NCBI RefSeq assembly: GCF_014645735.1 | Contig: NZ_BMMH01000001.1 | Coordinates: forward strand, 496,001 to 560,000 | Direction: 5' to 3' | DNA: 64,000 nt | DNA from: Nocardia jinanensis | GTDB lineage: Bacteria > Actinomycetota > Actinomycetes > Mycobacteriales > Mycobacteriaceae | In this document: positions 1-9,291 of the stretch, piece after piece | How positions within the stretch are numbered: the first letter of the stretch is position 1 | How the letters are laid out: the number at the start of each line of letters is the position of its first letter | The notes under the pieces: model-generated | Told to the model about the DNA's origin: nothing | The model's database searches: none | What the model saw: only the letters and a program-made list of their open reading frames with translations | Program-made: the position numbers and the translations under genes

Positions 1-2
1 TC

Positions 3-35
3 CGGCCGGACGGCTATATCGGGCAGATCGGCTGA
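3..35 (+). CDS. C-terminal end of a gene cut by the left edge
   Basis: The frame starting at base 3 reads RPDGYIGQIG and then stops with TGA. This kind of tail (RPDGYIG) is common at the C-terminus of FAD-dependent aromatic monooxygenases, but ten residues are too few for a firm assignment. The remainder lies outside the window. Confidence 0.35.
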   Translation, partial: RPDGYIGQIG

Positions 36-108
36 CCGGCGACGGTTTCGAGTAACCGAATAGTGGTGCCGGGTGACGGGCGCGGCCGTACAGGCGTGAC
101 GGGGCGGC

Positions 109-1098
109 TCAGCCGAAGAAGACGTCGCCGAGTGTGGTCCAGCCGAGCACCGAATCGACCGCCAGACCGCAGAACACCACGGCGAGGTAGTTGTTGGACT
201 GCAGGAACAGTCGCAACGGTTTCACCGATTCACCGCGCCGCACTCCCGCATAGAGCTGGTGGGCCATCAGCAGGAACCAGGCACCGGCGACCAGTGCGAC
301 CGCCGTGTAGATCACCCCGGTGGCCGGGGCCAGCGCCAGGGTGGTCAGCACGGTCAGCCAGGTGTAGACGACGATCTGCTTGGTGACGGTCTGTTCGGTG
401 GCCACCACCGGCAGCATCGGAACTCCGGCCGCCCGGTAGTCCTCCTTGTAGCGCATGGCCAGCGCCCAGGTGTGCGGCGGCGTCCAGAAGAAGATCACCC
501 CGAACAGCGCCAGGGCGGGCCAGCCGACGGTGCCGGTGACCGCCGACCAGCCGACGAGGGCGGGCATACAACCGGCCGCGCCGCCCCACACCACGTTCTG
601 CGAGGTACGCCGTTTGAGGCCGAGCGTGTAGACGAAAACGTAGAACAGGATGGTCGCGACGACCAGCACACCGCTGAGCAGATTGGCCTGCCACCACAGC
701 CAGGCGAACGAGCCGATACCCAGTACGACACCGAAGACGAAGGCGTGCGAGGTCGGTACCGCGTCCCGGGCCAGTGGCCGTTTCGCGGTCCGCTTCATCA
801 CCTTGTCGATATCGGCGTCGGCCACACAGTTGAGGGTGTTGGCGCTGGCCGCGCCCATCCAGCCGCCGAACAAGGTGGCCAGGATCAGCCCGATATCGAT
901 CTGACCGCGATCGGCCAGCAGCATGGTGGGGATGGTGGCCACCAGCAGCAGTTCGATGACGCGGGGTTTGGTGAGCGCGATATAGGAGAGCGGGCGGTGG
1001 GCGACGCGGGCGAGCTTCTCACTGCCGAGGACGCGGTCCGCGGGTGCCGGGGCGGAATCGTGGGCGCCGCCGACCCCCGTGTCATGACCGATCCGCAC
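109..1098 (-). CDS. ctaB: Protoheme IX farnesyltransferase (heme O synthase)
   Basis: Integral membrane prenyltransferase that adds a farnesyl group to protoheme IX, giving heme O for the aa3-type cytochrome oxidase. The 329-residue protein has the UbiA-family first aspartate motif ([18 protein letters not shown]) followed by KRPL, and about nine hydrophobic segments. The N-terminal 40 residues are Ala/Asp-rich and poorly conserved. I chose the GTG at 1098 because AGGAGAG lies just upstream; a GTG at 1113 is the alternative. It diverges from tkt, as in mycobacteria, so the roughly 350-bp gap must carry both promoters. Confidence 0.93.
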   Translation of the reverse strand: MRIGHDTGVGGAHDSAPAPADRVLGSEKLARVAHRPLSYIALTKPRVIELLLVATIPTMLLADRGQIDIGLILATLFGGWMGAASANTLNCVADADIDKVMKRTAKRPLARDAVPTSHAFVFGVVLGIGSFAWLWWQANLLSGVLVVATILFYVFVYTLGLKRRTSQNVVWGGAAGCMPALVGWSAVTGTVGWPALALFGVIFFWTPPHTWALAMRYKEDYRAAGVPMLPVVATEQTVTKQIVVYTWLTVLTTLALAPATGVIYTAVALVAGAWFLLMAHQLYAGVRRGESVKPLRLFLQSNNYLAVVFCGLAVDSVLGWTTLGDVFFG

Positions 1099-1447
1099 TA
1101 TCTCTCCTCGCACGCTGTGCTTCGCATCCGGTTTGGGAAGGAGCAGCGCGCGGCTGCGACGCGGCTACTACTACGCACGATGGTAGACCCACACCCGGCG
1201 CGCGCCGCCGCGCGCCCCTGGGCACCAACCCGGGCGCCGGGTCGCGGGGTGTGCCCACGCGGTCGGCCACCGGGGCCATCCGGGCGATGACCGGCTCGCG
1301 GCACTAGCCGGGGGGCGTGCACAGGGGCGGCCGGGCGCAATTAGGGTAGGGGGGTGTATGCGGCGCCACAGTCACCGCGCCGTACCGGTCCGCCGCCCAG
1401 CCCGCCCCCAATTTTCGACGCCTCGAAATGTCAGGAGAAACACGGTC
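1099..1447. other. Divergent intergenic region ctaB/tkt
   Basis: No gene seen. The stretch is very GC-rich, with short CG-dense inverted repeats around 1196-1260. It should hold the promoters for both ctaB and the tkt operon, but I cannot pick out convincing -35/-10 boxes. Confidence 0.5.
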
Positions 1448-3589
1448 GTGTCAGTGACAGACGACATCCGCGCCCTCACCCAGCCGAACCTTCCGGACGA
1501 CTGGACGGATCTGGACACCAAAGCTGTCGACACCGTCCGGGTCCTCGCCGCCGACGCGGTGCAGACCGCGGGCAACGGCCATCCGGGCACCGCGATGAGT
1601 CTCGCGCCGCTGGCCTACACCCTGTTCCAGCGCACCATGCGCCACGACCCCGCCGATCCCGAATGGGTCGGTCGCGACCGGTTCGTGCTGTCGTGCGGCC
1701 ACTCCAGCCTGACTCTCTACATCCAGCTGTACCTGGCGGGATTCGGCCTGGAACTCGATGATCTGCGCAACCTGCGCAAATGGGGTTCGCTGACCCCGGG
1801 CCACCCGGAGTACCGGCACACCAAGGGTGTGGAGATCACCACCGGTCCGCTGGGCCAGGGCCTGGCCTCGGCAGTGGGTATGGCGATGGCCGCCCGCCGC
1901 GAGCGCGGCCTGTTCGACCCGGAGGCCGAGACCGGCGCCAGCCCGTTCGATCACCACATCTACGTGATCGCCTCCGACGGCGATATGGAAGAGGGCGTCA
2001 CCTCCGAGGCTTCCTCGCTGGCGGGCACCCAGCAGCTGGGCAATCTGGTGGTGATCTACGACGACAACAAGATCTCCATCGAGGACGACACCACCATCGC
2101 CTTCACCGAGGATGTGGCGGCCCGCTACGCGGCTTACGGCTGGCACGTAGAGGTGGTGGAGGGCGGCGAGGATGTCGTCGCGATCGAGGCCGCGCTGGCC
2201 GCGGCCAAGGCCGAGACGGGCAAGCCGTCGCTGGTCCTGCTGCGCACCATCATCGGCTATCCGGCCCCCAACAAGATGAACACCGGTGCCGCGCACGGCG
2301 CCGCGCTCGGGGCCGACGACGTGGCGGGTACCAAACGCGCCCTCGGTTTCGACCCCGAGCAGAGCTTCGAGGTCACCGACGAGGTCATCGCGCACACCCG
2401 CAAGGCCGCCGCGCGCGGCGCGAAGGCGCACGCGGACTGGACCATCGAGTTCGATGCCTGGGCCCAGCGCGCGCCCGAGGCCAAGGCGCTGTTCGACCGG
2501 CTGTTCAACGGTCGGCTTCCGGCCGGCTGGGCCGACGGCCTGCCCACCTGGGAGCCCGACGCCAAGGGTCTGGCCACCCGTAAGGCGTCGGCCAAGGTGC
2601 TGGGCGCCCTGGGCCCGGTGCTGCCGGAACTGTGGGGTGGTTCCGCCGACCTCGCCGAATCGAACAACACCACCATCCCGGATTCGCTGAGCTTCGGCCC
2701 CGAGGCCATCTCGACCGGTATGTGGAAGGCGAGCCCCTACGGCCGCACCCTGCACTTCGGTGTCCGCGAGCACGCGATGGGCTCGATCCTCAACGGCATC
2801 GCCCTGCACGGCCCCACTCGCCCCTACGGCGGCACCTTCCTGGTGTTCAGCGATTACATGCGTCCGGCTGTGCGGCTGGCGGCGCTCATGCGGGTACCGG
2901 TCACCTATGTGTGGACCCACGATTCGATCGGTCTCGGCGAAGACGGCCCGACCCACCAGCCGATCGAGCATCTGGCCGCCCTGCGCGCGATCCCGGGCCT
3001 GTCGGTCGTACGCCCCGGCGACGCCAACGAGACCGCGTACGCCTGGCGCACGGTGATCGAGAAGCACAGCGGTAAGCACAATTCGCCGTTCGTCTCGAGT
3101 GACGACGTGGGCACCGGGGGCCCGGCCGCGCTGGCGCTGACCCGCCAGGACCTGCCGGTACAGGAGGGCACCAGCCTCGAGGGTGTCGCCAAGGGTGGTT
3201 ACATCCTGGCCGAGGCCTCCACCGGCGTACCGCAGGTGATTCTCATCGGTACGGGCTCCGAGCTCCAGCTCGCCGTCGCCGCGCGCACTACGCTGGAAGA
3301 GCAGGGCATCGGCACCCGGGTGGTCTCGATGCCGTGCGTGGAGTGGTTCGACGCGCAGGACAAGGCGTATCGCGACGAGGTGCTGCCTCCGGCGGTCGCC
3401 GCTCGAGTCGTCGTCGAGGCGGGTATCGCGATGCCGTGGTACCGGTTCACCGGTGACGCGGGCGAGATCGTCTCGATCGAGCATTTCGGCGCCTCGGCCG
3501 ATTACAAGACCTTGTTCCGCGAGTTCGGCTTCACGCCGGAGGCTGTCGTGGCCGCTGCGCAGCGCACGCTCGACAACGTGAAGGGATAA
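1448..3589 (+). CDS. tkt: Transketolase
   Basis: Thiamine-diphosphate enzyme of the non-oxidative pentose phosphate pathway that moves two-carbon ketol units between sugar phosphates. The 713-residue protein has the N-terminal GNGHPG motif, the ThDP/Mg site (DGDMEEG followed by DDNKIS) and the pyrimidine-domain segment FGVREHAMG and GEDGPTHQP. The GTG at 1448 was chosen because AGGAG lies at 1433-1437; an in-frame ATG at 1358 would add an unconserved basic leader, and a GTG at 1454 is also possible. It is the first gene of tkt-tal-zwf-opcA-pgl, where spacings are short or overlapping, indicating co-transcription. Confidence 0.96.
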   Translation: MSVTDDIRALTQPNLPDDWTDLDTKAVDTVRVLAADAVQTAGNGHPGTAMSLAPLAYTLFQRTMRHDPADPEWVGRDRFVLSCGHSSLTLYIQLYLAGFGLELDDLRNLRKWGSLTPGHPEYRHTKGVEITTGPLGQGLASAVGMAMAARRERGLFDPEAETGASPFDHHIYVIASDGDMEEGVTSEASSLAGTQQLGNLVVIYDDNKISIEDDTTIAFTEDVAARYAAYGWHVEVVEGGEDVVAIEAALAAAKAETGKPSLVLLRTIIGYPAPNKMNTGAAHGAALGADDVAGTKRALGFDPEQSFEVTDEVIAHTRKAAARGAKAHADWTIEFDAWAQRAPEAKALFDRLFNGRLPAGWADGLPTWEPDAKGLATRKASAKVLGALGPVLPELWGGSADLAESNNTTIPDSLSFGPEAISTGMWKASPYGRTLHFGVREHAMGSILNGIALHGPTRPYGGTFLVFSDYMRPAVRLAALMRVPVTYVWTHDSIGLGEDGPTHQPIEHLAALRAIPGLSVVRPGDANETAYAWRTVIEKHSGKHNSPFVSSDDVGTGGPAALALTRQDLPVQEGTSLEGVAKGGYILAEASTGVPQVILIGTGSELQLAVAARTTLEEQGIGTRVVSMPCVEWFDAQDKAYRDEVLPPAVAARVVVEAGIAMPWYRFTGDAGEIVSIEHFGASADYKTLFREFGFTPEAVVAAAQRTLDNVKG

Positions 3590-3595
3590 GTGCCC

Positions 3596-4804
3596 ATGGC
3601 ACAGAACGAGAACATCGCCGCCCTGGCCGCGGCCGGGGTATCGGTGTGGCTGGACGATCTATCACGCGATCGGATCAACTCCGGCAACCTCGCCGAACTG
3701 ATCGCCACCCGCGGGATCGTCGGCATCACCACCAACCCGACCATCTTCCAGGGGGCCCTCAGCAAGGGCCACGCCTACGACGAACAGGTCCGCGAGCTGG
3801 CCGCCCGCGGCGCCGATGTCGACGCCGCGATCCGCACCATCACCACCGATGACGTCCGCGCGGCGTGCGATGTGCTGGCCCCGGTATTCGAACAGACCGG
3901 TGGGGTCGACGGCCGGGTCTCCATCGAGGTCGATCCGCGCCTGGCCTTCGACGCCGACAAGACGGTCGCCCAGGCGGTCGAACTGTGGAAGATCGTCGAC
4001 CGGCCGAATCTGTTCATCAAGATCCCGGCCACCGAAGAGGGCCTGCCCGCGATCACCGCGGTGATCGAGGAGGGCATCAGCGTGAACGTCACGCTGATCT
4101 TCTCGGTGCAGCGGTACCGCTCGGTCATGGGCGCCTACCTCGACGGTCTGCGCAAGGCGCGGGTCGCCGGCCACGATCTGGCCAAGATCCATTCGGTGGC
4201 GTCGTTCTTCGTATCCCGGGTGGACACCGAGATCGACAAACGGCTCGAGGCCATCGGTACACCGGAAGCGCTGGCGTTGCGCGGTAAGGCCGGGGTGGCC
4301 AATGCCCGCCTCGCCTACGCCGAATACGAGGACGTCTTCGCACCGGGTGGCGGTCACGCCTCCACCTACCAGCATCTGGCCGCGGCCGGCGGCAACCGGC
4401 AGCGGCCGCTGTGGGCCTCGACCGGCGTCAAGAACCCCGACTACTCGGATACTCTCTACGTGACCGAACTGGTCGCGCCGAACACGGTGAACACACTGCC
4501 GGAGAAGACGCTCGAGGCCGTCGCCGATCACGGCGAGGTCCGCGGGGATACGGTTTCCGGCACCGGCGCGGCCGCGGCGGAGGTTTTCGACCAGCTGCGG
4601 GCCGCCGGAATCGATCTCGACGATGTCTTCGTCGTCCTCGAGCGCGAAGGTGTGGAGAAGTTCGAGAAGTCCTGGGAGGAACTGCTGGAGGCCACCGCGG
4701 CCGAACTCCAGTCCGCTGTATCGACGGCGTCCTCCGCGGGTCCCTCCGTGGCCACGCAGGCTACCTCCTCCGGGCCCAACGCTGCGGACGCAGGAGGTAA
4801 CTGA
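3596..4804 (+). CDS. tal: Transaldolase
   Basis: Transfers a dihydroxyacetone unit from sedoheptulose-7-phosphate to glyceraldehyde-3-phosphate. The Schiff-base lysine is in [10 protein letters not shown] (about residue 142), and the family signature GITTNPTIF is near the N-terminus. At 402 residues it is about 30 longer than typical: the last 30 residues are a Ser/Ala/Thr-rich low-complexity tail. ATG 3596 follows AAGGGA (3581-3586) with good spacing; the GTG at 3590 is too close. Only 6 bp separate it from tkt. Confidence 0.95.
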   Translation: MAQNENIAALAAAGVSVWLDDLSRDRINSGNLAELIATRGIVGITTNPTIFQGALSKGHAYDEQVRELAARGADVDAAIRTITTDDVRAACDVLAPVFEQTGGVDGRVSIEVDPRLAFDADKTVAQAVELWKIVDRPNLFIKIPATEEGLPAITAVIEEGISVNVTLIFSVQRYRSVMGAYLDGLRKARVAGHDLAKIHSVASFFVSRVDTEIDKRLEAIGTPEALALRGKAGVANARLAYAEYEDVFAPGGGHASTYQHLAAAGGNRQRPLWASTGVKNPDYSDTLYVTELVAPNTVNTLPEKTLEAVADHGEVRGDTVSGTGAAAAEVFDQLRAAGIDLDDVFVVLEREGVEKFEKSWEELLEATAAELQSAVSTASSAGPSVATQATSSGPNAADAGGN

Positions 4805-4809
4805 CTCAG

Positions 4810-6384
4810 ATGGCCGGCGCTCCGGAGAGCACACAGACGGCATCCGGCACACCGTGGCGTAATCCGCTGCGGGACGGCCGGGACAAACGGATTCCGCGCA
4901 TCGCGGGCCCCTGCAGCATGGTGATCTTCGGGGTCACCGGTGATCTGTCCCGGCGCAAGCTCATGCCGGCCATCTACGATCTGGCGAACCGGGGGCTGCT
5001 GCCCCCGGGTTTCGCGCTGGTCGGCTTCGCCCGCCGGGAGATGTCGGACCAGGATTTCGGCGAGATCGTGCACGAGGCCGTCCGCGAACACGCACGGACC
5101 CCGTTCCGCCAGGAGGTCTGGGACCATCTGGCCGAGGGTTTCCGGTTCGTCCAGGGGACCTTCGAGGACGGGGACGCGTTCGGCCGCCTCGCCGAGACGC
5201 TGTCCCGGCTCGACGACGAGCGCGGCACCGGCGGTAATCACGCCTTCTACCTGTCGATTCCGCCGAACGCCTTCCCGGTGGTGCTGGACCAATTGCACCG
5301 CCACCAGCTGACCAGTTCGGCGGCCGCGCTCGGGCGCGCACCCTGGCGCCGGGTGGTGATCGAGAAACCGTTCGGGCACGATCTCGACAGCGCGCGCGAG
5401 CTGAACGCGCTGGTGAATCGGGTTTTTCCCGAGGAGACGGTATTCCGGATCGACCACTATCTCGGCAAGGAGACGGTGCAGAACATCCTGGCGCTGCGCT
5501 TCGCCAACCAGTTGTTCGATCCGATCTGGAACGCCAACTACGTCGACCACGTCCAGATCACCATGGCCGAGGATATCGGGCTGGGCGGCCGGGCCGGCTA
5601 CTACGACGGTATCGGCGCCGCCCGCGACGTCATCCAGAACCATCTGCTGCAGTTGCTCGCGCTCACCGCCATGGAAGAGCCGATCAGCTTCGAACCCCGC
5701 CAGTTGCAGAACGAGAAGATCAAGGTCCTCTCCGCCACCAAACTCGTGGAACCGCTCGACGAGACCACTGCCCGCGGCCAGTACGCGGCCGGCTGGCAGG
5801 GCGGCCAGGAAGTAGTGGGCCTGCTGGACGAGGAGGGTTTCGATCCGCAGTCGCGCACCGAGACCTACGCCGCGCTGACCCTCGAGGTCGATACCCGGCG
5901 CTGGGCCGGGGTGCCGTTCTATCTTCGCACCGGTAAACGGCTGGGCCGCCGGGTCACCGAGATCGCGGTGGTGTTCAAACGCGCCCCGCACCTGCCCTTC
6001 GATCAGACCATGACCGCGGACCTCGGCGAGAACGCACTGGTCATCCGGGTTCAGCCGGACGAGGGCATCACCATGCGGTTCGGCTCGAAGGTGCCCGGGT
6101 CGTCGATGGAAGTGCGCGATGTGAACATGGACTTCAGTTACGGCGAAGCGTTCACCGAATCGTCCCCGGAAGCCTACGAGCGGCTGATCCTGGATGTGCT
6201 GCTCGGCGAGCCCTCGTTGTTCCCGGTCAACGCGGAGGTCGAATTGTCCTGGCGCATCCTGGATCCGGTGCTCGCGCATTGGGCCGCCGACGGGAAACCC
6301 GAACAGTACGAGGCCGGTACCTGGGGTCCGGACTCCGCCGACGCGATGCTGGCCCGCACCGGCCGGGAATGGCGGCGGCCGTGA
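4810..6384 (+). CDS. zwf: Glucose-6-phosphate 1-dehydrogenase
   Basis: First enzyme of the oxidative pentose phosphate branch; oxidises glucose-6-phosphate to 6-phosphogluconolactone with NADP+. The 524-residue protein has the dinucleotide-binding GVTGDLSRRKL near residue 40 and the substrate/catalytic signature RIDHYLGKE (His about 216). A 35-residue N-terminal extension precedes the Rossmann fold. The start follows AGGAGG (4792-4797). It lies 5 bp after tal, and its TGA overlaps the GTG start of opcA. Confidence 0.96.
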   Translation: MAGAPESTQTASGTPWRNPLRDGRDKRIPRIAGPCSMVIFGVTGDLSRRKLMPAIYDLANRGLLPPGFALVGFARREMSDQDFGEIVHEAVREHARTPFRQEVWDHLAEGFRFVQGTFEDGDAFGRLAETLSRLDDERGTGGNHAFYLSIPPNAFPVVLDQLHRHQLTSSAAALGRAPWRRVVIEKPFGHDLDSARELNALVNRVFPEETVFRIDHYLGKETVQNILALRFANQLFDPIWNANYVDHVQITMAEDIGLGGRAGYYDGIGAARDVIQNHLLQLLALTAMEEPISFEPRQLQNEKIKVLSATKLVEPLDETTARGQYAAGWQGGQEVVGLLDEEGFDPQSRTETYAALTLEVDTRRWAGVPFYLRTGKRLGRRVTEIAVVFKRAPHLPFDQTMTADLGENALVIRVQPDEGITMRFGSKVPGSSMEVRDVNMDFSYGEAFTESSPEAYERLILDVLLGEPSLFPVNAEVELSWRILDPVLAHWAADGKPEQYEAGTWGPDSADAMLARTGREWRRP

Positions 6385-7292
6385 TCATCGATATCCCCGA
6401 CACGACGACCGGCGCGGTCACCAAACGCCTGGTGCAGCTGCGCGAGAGCAACGGTGTGATCACCATGGGCCGGGTGCTGACCCTGGTGGTGTGCACGCTG
6501 GACAGCTCCGAGGCCGAGGACGCCATCGACGCCGCCAACGACGCCAGCCGCGAACACCCCTGCCGGGTGGTGGTGCTGGCGCGCGGCGACCGGTCCGCGG
6601 CGACCCGGCTGGACGCGCAGATCCGCGTCGGTGGTGACGCGGGTGCCGCCGAGGTGATCGTGCTGCGGTTGCAGGGCCAGCTGGTGAACCACGAGAACAG
6701 CGTGGTGATCCCGTTCCTGCTGCCCGATACCCCGGTGGTGGCCTGGTGGCCGCGCGGCGCCCCCGAATTCCCGTCGAAGGATGCGGTGGGCCGGCTGGCG
6801 ACCCGGCGGATCACCGACGCCACCTTCGCCCCGGATCCGCAGGCGACCATCAAGAAACGCCACGGTTCCTACGCGGCCGGGGATTCCGATCTGGCATGGA
6901 GCCGCATCACGTATTGGCGGGCGTTGCTGGCTGCCGCGATGGACGTGCCTCCGTTCGAACCCGTGCACTCGGTGACCGTTTCGGGTCTGCGCGACGAACC
7001 GGCCCTGGATATCCTCGCGGGCTGGCTGTCCCGGCGCCTGGGTTGCCCGGTGCATCGGCGGACCGGGGATCTGCGGGTCGAGTTGCACCGGAAGTCGGTA
7101 TCCGTCGCCATCGCCCGCCCGCAGACCGGCGTCACCGCCACTCTCACCCGCACCGGCGACCCCGTGCAGCGGATAGCGCTGCCGCGCCGCGAAACCCGCG
7201 ACTGCCTGGCCGAGGAACTGCGCCGGCTGGACGCGGACGAGATCTACGCCGAGGCCCTGGCCGGAATCGAAGGGGTGACCTATGACCACTAG
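6381..7292 (+). CDS. opcA: Glucose-6-phosphate dehydrogenase assembly protein OpcA
   Basis: Accessory protein needed for assembly or allosteric activation of Zwf in cyanobacteria and actinobacteria. I chose the GTG at 6381, which overlaps the zwf stop as GTGA, because it gives an N-terminus (VIIDIPDTTTGAV) matching actinobacterial OpcA and a length of 303 residues, the usual length. An ATG at 6369 would add four residues. The conserved core includes ENSVVIPFLLPDTPVVAWWP. Its 3' end overlaps the pgl start by 11 bp, so the two are probably translationally coupled. Confidence 0.93.
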   Translation: MIIDIPDTTTGAVTKRLVQLRESNGVITMGRVLTLVVCTLDSSEAEDAIDAANDASREHPCRVVVLARGDRSAATRLDAQIRVGGDAGAAEVIVLRLQGQLVNHENSVVIPFLLPDTPVVAWWPRGAPEFPSKDAVGRLATRRITDATFAPDPQATIKKRHGSYAAGDSDLAWSRITYWRALLAAAMDVPPFEPVHSVTVSGLRDEPALDILAGWLSRRLGCPVHRRTGDLRVELHRKSVSVAIARPQTGVTATLTRTGDPVQRIALPRRETRDCLAEELRRLDADEIYAEALAGIEGVTYDH

Positions 7293-8025
7293 CTCCGAAG
7301 CCACCGTCGAAGTCCATACCGACGGCGACGCGCTGACCACCGCCGCCGCCCGGCGGTTCGTCGAGGTACTGGTAGCCGCACAGGCCGAACGCGGTTCGGC
7401 CTCGGTCGTGGTGACCGGCGGCGGGACCGGCATCACCCTGCTGGAGAAGGTCCGCGCCGACCCGGGCGATCTCGACTGGTCGAAACTCGATGTGTTCTGG
7501 GGCGACGAACGTTTCGTCCCCGCCGGCGATCCGGAGCGCAACGAACTCCAGGCCCATCGAGCACTGCTGGACCACGTTCCCGTGGACCCGGCGCGAATCC
7601 ACACGGTGGCCACCTCCGACGGTGAATATCCCGATCCGGTCGAGGCCGCCGCCGAATACGCCACCGCCGTGCGCGCCCATCTCGCCGCCCACGGCGCCTT
7701 CGATCTGCATCTGCTCGGGATGGGCCCCGACGGGCATATCAATTCGTTGTTCCCCGGTGACGCCGACACGATCGGCGAGGACCGCGAATACGCCGTGGCG
7801 GTCACCGACTCCCCCAAACCGCCGCCGGTGCGGGTCACGCTGACCTATCCGGCGATCCGCCGCTCCCGCCACGTGGTCCTGGTGGTCTCCGGTTCCGGTA
7901 AGGCCGATCCGGTGGCGGCGGCGATAAAAGGCGTGGACCCGCTGGAGATTCCGGCGGCGGGTGCGCACGGATCGGAGTCCACCACATTTCTGCTGGATGA
8001 GGACGCCGCCACCGGCCTAAACTGA
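7282..8025 (+). CDS. pgl: 6-Phosphogluconolactonase
   Basis: Hydrolyses 6-phosphogluconolactone, the product of Zwf. The 247-residue protein belongs to the NagB/SugarP-isomerase fold: VVTGGGTG near residue 45, FWGDERFVP near 72 and LLGMGPDGHINSLFPG near 140, the last carrying the proposed catalytic His. The ATG at 7282 overlaps the end of opcA. It is the last gene of the pentose-phosphate operon; its 3' end overlaps the convergent gene at 8017 by 9 bp, with no hairpin terminator between them. Confidence 0.95.
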   Translation: MTTSSEATVEVHTDGDALTTAAARRFVEVLVAAQAERGSASVVVTGGGTGITLLEKVRADPGDLDWSKLDVFWGDERFVPAGDPERNELQAHRALLDHVPVDPARIHTVATSDGEYPDPVEAAAEYATAVRAHLAAHGAFDLHLLGMGPDGHINSLFPGDADTIGEDREYAVAVTDSPKPPPVRVTLTYPAIRRSRHVVLVVSGSGKADPVAAAIKGVDPLEIPAAGAHGSESTTFLLDEDAATGLN

Positions 8026-8541
8026 CTGCCGCTCGACTGTCGCCTCCGGTCCCGCGCAACCGGCACCGTCGCCACGACGCTCGGCCCGGGTGGTCGCGAG
8101 GACGACGCCGATCACCAGGACGAACGCGGCCAGCGCGCAACCGGTCCGGAGGAAGTGGAACATCTCCCAGCGGCGCAGGATCTCGGCGTGATCCACCGGT
8201 GGCGTTCCCACGGCCCACGCTTTGATGTGCTGGTTGATCGGTACGTTCCCGAATCGGGTGACCAGGAAAGACGTGAACGCCAGGGCCGACGCGCCACCGG
8301 CGATCCAGCGCGGCCGCGAGCGCGTGCGCACGGCCAGCACCAGTGTGCTCAGTACCGCCAGGCCCATCAGCGACTGCATGACCGGGCCGTTCACCCGCAT
8401 CAGCGCGGTATGGAACGTGAAGCGAACGTCGAGGGGTACCTCACGGAACGCGTACAGCACGTTCACCGCCCCGTATCCGAAGGCCCCGGCCAGCAGTCCG
8501 GGGAACAACAGCGCTGCCGCGCGTACGGGTGTCGACCACAT
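8017..8541 (-). CDS. Anthrone oxygenase-like (DUF1772) membrane protein
   Basis: A 174-residue protein with four predicted membrane segments and the DUF1772/anthrone oxygenase pattern: an early TFHTALMRVNGPVM segment, FGNVPINQHIKAW in the middle and RWEMFHFLRTGCALAAF at the end. Family members are linked to polyketide anthrone oxidation or have no known role; substrate unknown here. ATG 8541 has GGGAG upstream. It diverges from a TetR gene at 8628, with two matching palindromes between them, so it is probably that regulator's target. Confidence 0.8.
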   Translation of the reverse strand: MWSTPVRAAALLFPGLLAGAFGYGAVNVLYAFREVPLDVRFTFHTALMRVNGPVMQSLMGLAVLSTLVLAVRTRSRPRWIAGGASALAFTSFLVTRFGNVPINQHIKAWAVGTPPVDHAEILRRWEMFHFLRTGCALAAFVLVIGVVLATTRAERRGDGAGCAGPEATVERQSV

Positions 8542-8556
8542 CTGAACTCCCTTACC

Positions 8557-8583
8557 GATATCGCAACAATGAGTTGCGTTATC
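8557..8583. promoter_or_regulatory. Operator candidate O1 of the TetR at 8628
   Basis: 27-bp inverted repeat with arms GATAnnGCAAC and GTTGCnnTATC around the centre aatga. The same GCAAC-N5-GTTGC core recurs 49 bp downstream. It lies between the divergent DUF1772 and TetR genes. Confidence 0.7.
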
Positions 8584-8611
8584 GTCAGCATGCCCGTCTC
8601 CCGCAAATATC

Positions 8612-8626
8612 GCAACAAGGAGTTGC
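8612..8626. promoter_or_regulatory. Operator candidate O2 overlapping the tetR ribosome-binding site
   Basis: GCAAC-aagga-GTTGC palindrome, the second copy of the O1 core. The AAGGAG Shine-Dalgarno of the TetR gene (ATG 8628) lies inside it, so a bound repressor would cover the tetR leader. This suggests autoregulation. Confidence 0.65.
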
Positions 8627-8627
8627 A

Positions 8628-9233
8628 ATGAGTGCCGCACCACTGGGCCGCGGACCGAAGGTTCGCGCAGCCGTACTGGCCACGACCATCGCCGAGTTGG
8701 GCGAGCACGGATATGCGGCGTTCACCATCGAGAACGTGGCCCGCCGCACGGGCGTGCACAAGACCACCGTCTACCGTCGCTGGCCCGACCGCGACACCCT
8801 GATCGCCGACGCGCTGACCGCGAGCGTCGCCACGGAAATCCCCATTCCCGATACCGGTTCGATCGACGACGATCTGCGCACCCTGGCCCGCAGCCTGGTC
8901 GAGTGGATCACCAGCCCGGCCGGCCGGGCGGTCCTCGCGGTGATGCTGACCGGCCCCACTGGAGCACCGACTCCCTCGGATCCCGTTCGCCACGTCTTTC
9001 GTGACCGCATCCGCCGCGCGCTCCCGCTGGTCACCCGGGCCGTCGCGCGCGGTGAGCTTCCCGCTGATACTGAAGCGGCAGAGCTGATCAAAGCCCTCGT
9101 GGCACCCATCTACCTGCGCGTACTGATTACCGGCGAAAAGGTGGACGACCGTACCGCCGATACGGCGGCGGCAATCGCGCTGACTGCCGCGCGCGCCGGG
9201 CTCTTCACCGGCGACACATCACCGCGGCCCTGA
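8628..9233 (+). CDS. TetR family transcriptional regulator
   Basis: 201-residue DNA-binding repressor. The N-terminal helix-turn-helix region reads YAAFTIENVARRTGVHKTTVYRRWPDRDTLIADAL (in parts, residues 25-60). The C-terminal ligand domain is of the TetR_C type seen in PsrA/AefR-like regulators. The ATG at 8628 was chosen because AAGGAG lies just upstream and the sequence before it does not resemble the family. The twin palindromes upstream point to control of itself and of the divergent DUF1772 gene. Confidence 0.88.
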   Translation: MSAAPLGRGPKVRAAVLATTIAELGEHGYAAFTIENVARRTGVHKTTVYRRWPDRDTLIADALTASVATEIPIPDTGSIDDDLRTLARSLVEWITSPAGRAVLAVMLTGPTGAPTPSDPVRHVFRDRIRRALPLVTRAVARGELPADTEAAELIKALVAPIYLRVLITGEKVDDRTADTAAAIALTAARAGLFTGDTSPRP

Positions 9234-9291
9234 AACCACCGGGATCCACAGGCGAGTCGGGCAAGATACTCCGGCGGTCCGGGGTCGTCGA

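Noticed and set aside
1451..3484. 677-codon open frame on the minus strand opposite tkt, and similar long frames opposite zwf, rsbW-sigF and the molybdopterin oxidoreductase
   Set aside because: High-GC genes leave long open antisense frames; these have no family features, their composition is that of a shadow frame, and the sense frames encode well-known enzymes.
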